DNA of 9,398 bases, from the NCBI GenBank assembly GCA_003219225.1, contig QHPZ01000228.1, positions 1,995 to 11,392 on the forward strand, written 5' to 3'. The first letter of the stretch is position 1. Each line of letters starts with the position of its first letter. Origin of the DNA: Verrucomicrobiota bacterium. GTDB taxonomy: Bacteria > Verrucomicrobiota > Verrucomicrobiia > Chthoniobacterales > UBA10450. The position numbers and the translations under genes are program-made. Positions 6,106 through 9,398 of the stretch are shown in pieces. Under the pieces are notes generated by a model that saw only the letters and a list, made by a program, of their open reading frames with translations, had not been told where the DNA came from and searched no databases.

Positions 6106-7674
6106 ATGGCTACCTCTTCGCTCTGGCAACGGTTCCAGCAATATTTCCTGCGCTACGACGAGCTCGGCTTCTCGATCGACATCAGCCGGATGAAATTCGG
6201 GGATGAATTTTTCTCGGACATGCGCCCGAAGATCGACAAGGCGTTTGCCGCCATGCACGAACTCGAAGCGGGCGCAATCGCCAACCCGGACGAAGACCGC
6301 ATGGTCGGCCATTATTGGCTGCGCAACCCGACGCTCGCGCCGAATTCCGAACTGCGCGCAGAGATCGAACAAACCAATCAGCGAATCAAAGCCTTTGCCG
6401 CGGATGTTCACCGCCAAAAAAATTTCAAGCGCATCCTGCACATCGGCATCGGTGGCTCAGCTCTCGGTCCGCAGTTTATCGCCGATGCGCTCGATTCACC
6501 CGACGATCCGATGGACATCTCGTTTTTCGATAACACCGATCCTGACGGTTTCGATCGCGTGTTCGACAAGATCGGCAATGAAATAGCTGAGACGCTCGTG
6601 ATCGTTGTCTCCAAATCCGGCGGCACAAAAGAGACCCGCAACGGCATGTTGGAAGCGGAAGCGAAATTCAAGGAGCGCGGATTGGATTTCAGCAAACACG
6701 CGGTCGCGGTCACCGGATCCGGCAGTGAATTGGATAAATACGCGGAGAAGAACCGCTGGCTCGCACGGTTTCCGATGTGGGATTGGGTCGGCGGCCGCAC
6801 TTCCGTAATGAGTGCGGTCGGCCTGCTGCCGGCGGCGTTGCAGGGATTCAAGATCGACAATCTGCTCGCCGGCGCGGCCGCGATGGACGAGCGCACGCGG
6901 GTACCCGATGTCGCGCAGAACGCCGCCATGCTTCTCGCGCTCATGTGGCATTATGCTGGGAATGGCAAAGGCGAAAAAGACATGGTGATCCTGCCATACA
7001 AAGACCAGCTCGCGTTGTTCAGCAAATATTTGCAGCAACTGGTGATGGAGTCGTTAGGCAAAGAAAAAGATCTCGACGGCAACGTCGTGCACCAGGGCAT
7101 CGCCGTTTACGGCAACAAAGGTTCGACCGATCAGCACGCTTATGTCCAGCAGCTCCGCGATGGTGTCCCGAACTTTTTCGTCACCTTCATCGAAGTGCGA
7201 AAAGATCGGGACCGACCCGTAGTTGAAGTCGAAGAGAGCATGACCAGCGGCGATTACTTGGAAGGTTTTCTGCGTGGCACACGCGCCGCGCTGTATGACA
7301 AAGGCCGCGAGTCGATCACGATCGGTATTCCAGAGGTGAACGAGTTCAATATCGGCGCGTTGATCGCGCTCTACGAACGCGCCGTCGGTTTCTACGGCAG
7401 CCTGGTTAACATCAACGCCTACGACCAGCCGGGTGTGGAGGCGGGTAAAAAAGCAGCAGCGAATCTGTTGAACTTACAAAACAAAGTGCGTGAACAGCTC
7501 GACTCCGGCGCGCCCCACAGGGGCGCGGCTACAGCCGAGGAAATCGCGCGCGCGATCGATGCCGATCCGGAAGAGGTTTTCCACGTGCTCCAGCATCTGG
7601 CGAGCAACGACGCTCAAATTCGAGTAACCGCTGGCGAACAGCCGGCCGACGATAAATTTTCTATCCCGCCCTGA
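6106..7674 (+). CDS. pgi: Glucose-6-phosphate isomerase
   Basis: This 522-residue cytoplasmic enzyme interconverts glucose-6-phosphate and fructose-6-phosphate in glycolysis and gluconeogenesis. It has two SIS domains. The visible motifs are HIGIGGSALGPQF (112-124), the sugar-phosphate loop SKSGGTKET (169-177), WVGGRTS (227-233), QQLVMESLGKE with catalytic Glu315, GSTDQHAYVQQLRDG with His344, and QPGVEAGKK with the base/ring-opening Lys (448/449). The layout and length resemble the cyanobacterial-type GPI rather than the shorter Bacillus or larger E. coli type. Beyond the catalytic Lys is a ~70-residue tail; TAEEIARAIDADPEEVFHVL looks like a small helical, winged-helix-like unit. A perfect GC palindrome lies in frame in the linker before it (residues ~468-474). 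The start is ATG with only a weak GAG upstream. The next gene follows after 21 bases. Confidence 0.96.
   Translation: MATSSLWQRFQQYFLRYDELGFSIDISRMKFGDEFFSDMRPKIDKAFAAMHELEAGAIANPDEDRMVGHYWLRNPTLAPNSELRAEIEQTNQRIKAFAADVHRQKNFKRILHIGIGGSALGPQFIADALDSPDDPMDISFFDNTDPDGFDRVFDKIGNEIAETLVIVVSKSGGTKETRNGMLEAEAKFKERGLDFSKHAVAVTGSGSELDKYAEKNRWLARFPMWDWVGGRTSVMSAVGLLPAALQGFKIDNLLAGAAAMDERTRVPDVAQNAAMLLALMWHYAGNGKGEKDMVILPYKDQLALFSKYLQQLVMESLGKEKDLDGNVVHQGIAVYGNKGSTDQHAYVQQLRDGVPNFFVTFIEVRKDRDRPVVEVEESMTSGDYLEGFLRGTRAALYDKGRESITIGIPEVNEFNIGALIALYERAVGFYGSLVNINAYDQPGVEAGKKAAANLLNLQNKVREQLDSGAPHRGAATAEEIARAIDADPEEVFHVLQHLASNDAQIRVTAGEQPADDKFSIPP
7509..7527. repeat. GC palindrome lying in frame within pgi
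   Basis: CGCGCCCC and GGGGCGCG form a perfect 8-bp stem around an ACA loop, followed by GCTACAGC. From memory this looks like the short hairpin element (CGCG-x-CCCACAGGG-x-CGCG-GCTACA type) scattered through verrucomicrobial genomes. In the protein it encodes about GAPHRGA, between the catalytic body of Pgi and its C-terminal tail. It neither shifts the frame nor adds a stop. Confidence 0.6.
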
Positions 7675-7695
7675 GCCTTAACTTCTGCCCCGAAT

Positions 7696-8397
7696 ATGGC
7701 AGACGCCGCTTCCGAGAATCGATCGAACGCGTTGAGCGTTCCCTGGACTGACGTCGTGCGGTTCGTGCGCCAATTGAGCCACGACCTGCGCAACCACCTG
7801 AATGCGGCCAGTCTCACCGCTGCCTACCTCAACGAAGTCGCCACCGATGCCGAGGTTAAAATCGAGATCAAACGGCTGCGCGACAGCATTGCGGCTGCAG
7901 CCACAGCCTTACAGAAACTTTCCGCCTCCATCGGCAGGTCGAGAATCGCGACCATCCCATATCGCGCCTCTGAGTTCATCGAGGACCTCCGCCAAAAAAT
8001 CGCGAGCGAGTTCCCGGACCGCAGCGCTGAGATTCGCTGGGAGATTGAGGCGACTGATGGGCCGCTCAATGTCGACCCTCAGCTGTTGCAACAGGCGATC
8101 ATCGAACTTTTTAGCAACGCCTTCCGGCACCATCGCGGCGAGGGCTCGTTGATCGCCTTCGGCAAGATCGACAATCAGCGGTTCGTCTTTGGTTTGCTTG
8201 AACCGAAGTCGCGCTTCGACCTGCCCACCGAAAACTGGGGACGCGAGCCGCTGCACAACGTCGCGCCCGGTCACTATGGGCTTGGACTCCACCGGGCGCG
8301 CGCTATCATCGAGGCGCACGGGGGAGAATTGCACGCTCGCTATGAGCCCGGGGAATCGGTTTTGGTCACCACAATTACACTACCGCTCTCAGCGTGA
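7696..8397 (+). CDS. Small soluble sensor histidine kinase
   Basis: This 233-residue protein has no membrane helix and no recognisable input domain. Residues ~20-80 are a helical dimerisation and phosphoacceptor region with the H-box RQLSHDLRNHLNAA, phospho-acceptor His29. Residues ~85-233 form a HATPase_c-type domain: N-box QQAIIELFSNAFRHH (Asn141), and G2-box GHYGLGLHRARAIIEAHGGEL (192-212). The expected G1 box (DxGxG) between them is not visible: the strand reads FVFGLLEPKSRFDLPTENWG. It should phosphorylate the adjacent response regulator in the cytoplasm, perhaps sensing through a partner or its short N-terminus. The ATG at 7696 lies 21 bases after pgi with no clear Shine-Dalgarno sequence. 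The regulator gene starts 27 bases downstream, so the two form a pair. The stimulus is unknown. Confidence 0.85.
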   Translation: MADAASENRSNALSVPWTDVVRFVRQLSHDLRNHLNAASLTAAYLNEVATDAEVKIEIKRLRDSIAAAATALQKLSASIGRSRIATIPYRASEFIEDLRQKIASEFPDRSAEIRWEIEATDGPLNVDPQLLQQAIIELFSNAFRHHRGEGSLIAFGKIDNQRFVFGLLEPKSRFDLPTENWGREPLHNVAPGHYGLGLHRARAIIEAHGGELHARYEPGESVLVTTITLPLSA

Positions 8398-8409
8398 GTG
8401 CGCGACAAT

Positions 8410-8414
8410 GGGAG
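8410..8414 (+). promoter_or_regulatory. Shine-Dalgarno sequence of the response regulator gene
   Basis: GGGAG lies ten bases before the ATG at 8425 and fixes that start. An ATG at 8408 overlaps it in another frame and is not the start. Confidence 0.6.
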
Positions 8415-8424
8415 CCCTTCAGCC

Positions 8425-9398
8425 ATGACAACGGAGAAGGGACGGATCCTGATCATCGACGATGAACGGCCGATTCTGCTCACGCTCGAAGCGCTCTTGC
8501 AGCGCCACGGCTACAACGTCGAAACCGCGAGCACGGCTGCGCAGGGATTCAAAGTCCTGAAGAACGGCTCGTCCGATGTTGTGTTGCTCGACTTGCAATT
8601 GCCGGACGCCGACGGCTTGCAGATGCTCGACCAGATCAAGACCGATTTCGCGGATACACAGGTCATCATCGTCACCGCGCACGATTCGTTGAACAACGCG
8701 ATCGAATCGATCAAGCGCGGCGCGTTCCACTTCATCGCCAAGCCTTACGCGCCGGAAGAACTGCTCAGTTTGATCGACAAAGCCTTAGAAAAAGAATCGC
8801 TCATCCGCGAGCGCGACGAGCTTCGCCAGAAGACGAAACAGCTCGAGCAGCGCCTCGAGTTCGTGCAGACGCGACTCACGCCGGTATTCGCGAGCAAGGC
8901 GATGAACGAGATCAACGATCTGATCGATGCGATGGCGCCGTCGGAGGCCAACGTCCTCATCACCGGGGAGAGCGGCACCGGCAAGGAAGTCATCGCCAAC
9001 GTGATTCACGCCCGCAGCCGCCGCTCGAAAAACCCGATGGTAAAACTGAATTGCGCGGCGTTTCCGCAGACGATGATCGAGGGCGAGCTCTTCGGTTACG
9101 TCAAAGGCGCGTTCACTGGCGCGATGAACGATTTCCCCGGCATGATCGCGGCCGCCAGCGGCGGCACACTTTTCCTCGACGAGATCTCCGATATGCCGCT
9201 CGACCTCCAGACGCGGTTCCTGCGCGTCCTGCAGGAGCGCGAGTATCGCCCGCTCGGCAGCACCCGCGTCCTCAAGGCCGATTTCCGCGTCATCGGCGCG
9301 ACCAATTATCCGGTCACGCGCGCGCTCGCCGAGAACCGGTTGCGCGCCGATCTCTTTTACCGGCTCAACACCTTTCAGATCGAAGTCCCGCCGCTGCG
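8425..9398 (+). CDS. NtrC-family sigma-54-dependent response regulator, 3'-truncated
   Basis: The frame is open from the ATG at 8425 to the window end (324 residues seen). Residues 1-120 form a receiver domain: acidic pocket IIDDE, phospho-acceptor Asp56 in VLLDLQLPDADG, Thr84 in VTAHD, and Lys107 in AKPYAPEEL. A charged, probably coiled-coil linker follows (~118-150). Then comes the AAA+ sigma-54 interaction domain: Walker A GESGTGKE (181-188), the sigma-54-contacting loop GAFTGA (228-233), Walker B GGTLFLDEI (246-254), and LRADLFYRLN (307-314) with the arginine finger region. An HTH DNA-binding domain is expected past the window. When phosphorylated by the adjacent kinase it should drive open-complex formation at sigma-54 promoters; its targets cannot be read from this window. 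The GAFTGA loop is intact, so it should be a true activator. Confidence 0.95.
   Translation, partial: MTTEKGRILIIDDERPILLTLEALLQRHGYNVETASTAAQGFKVLKNGSSDVVLLDLQLPDADGLQMLDQIKTDFADTQVIIVTAHDSLNNAIESIKRGAFHFIAKPYAPEELLSLIDKALEKESLIRERDELRQKTKQLEQRLEFVQTRLTPVFASKAMNEINDLIDAMAPSEANVLITGESGTGKEVIANVIHARSRRSKNPMVKLNCAAFPQTMIEGELFGYVKGAFTGAMNDFPGMIAAASGGTLFLDEISDMPLDLQTRFLRVLQEREYRPLGSTRVLKADFRVIGATNYPVTRALAENRLRADLFYRLNTFQIEVPPL

Overview
The window looks like chromosomal DNA of a GC-rich Gram-negative bacterium. My best guess is a soil member of the Verrucomicrobiota (Spartobacteria/Chthoniobacter-like). This rests on protein flavour, a cyanobacterial-type glucose-6-phosphate isomerase, and two short GC-rich palindromes of a kind I associate with that group. 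It is an inference, not a proven assignment. Every stretch of more than about 110 bases is coding, and I see no RNA genes, insertion sequences or CRISPR.

Layout: (1) 1-1377, plus strand, holds the 3' part of an S9-family (prolyl oligopeptidase/acylaminoacyl peptidase type) serine peptidase. (2) 1378-1471 is the gap between two convergent genes and contains a 60-bp compound palindrome. (3) 1472-5995, minus strand, is a compact five-gene D-alanylation (dlt) operon, read in the order dltD-dltC-dltX-dltA-dltB. It includes a 45-codon dltX that is easily missed. Junctions after dltC overlap or abut. (4) 5996-6105 is a short divergent promoter region. (5) 6106-9398, plus strand, holds pgi, a small soluble histidine kinase, and an NtrC-type sigma-54-dependent response regulator cut off by the window end. 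Gaps of 21 and 27 bases suggest one transcript.

The dlt genes form a complete acyl-relay. DltA activates D-alanine and loads it on the DltC carrier. The MBOAT protein DltB passes it across the membrane, where in Gram-positive models the C-terminal tyrosine of DltX receives it. The SGNH-like DltD hands it to an envelope polymer. In Gram-positives that polymer is teichoic acid; a Gram-negative cell would need another acceptor, so the substrate here is open. The system has three unusual traits: gene order differs from the classical XABCD, DltB carries an extra ~100-residue C-terminal domain, and DltD has a shortened Asp-x-His motif.

Other points worth a look are a palindrome lying in frame inside pgi and a histidine kinase without a recognisable G1 (DxGxG) box.
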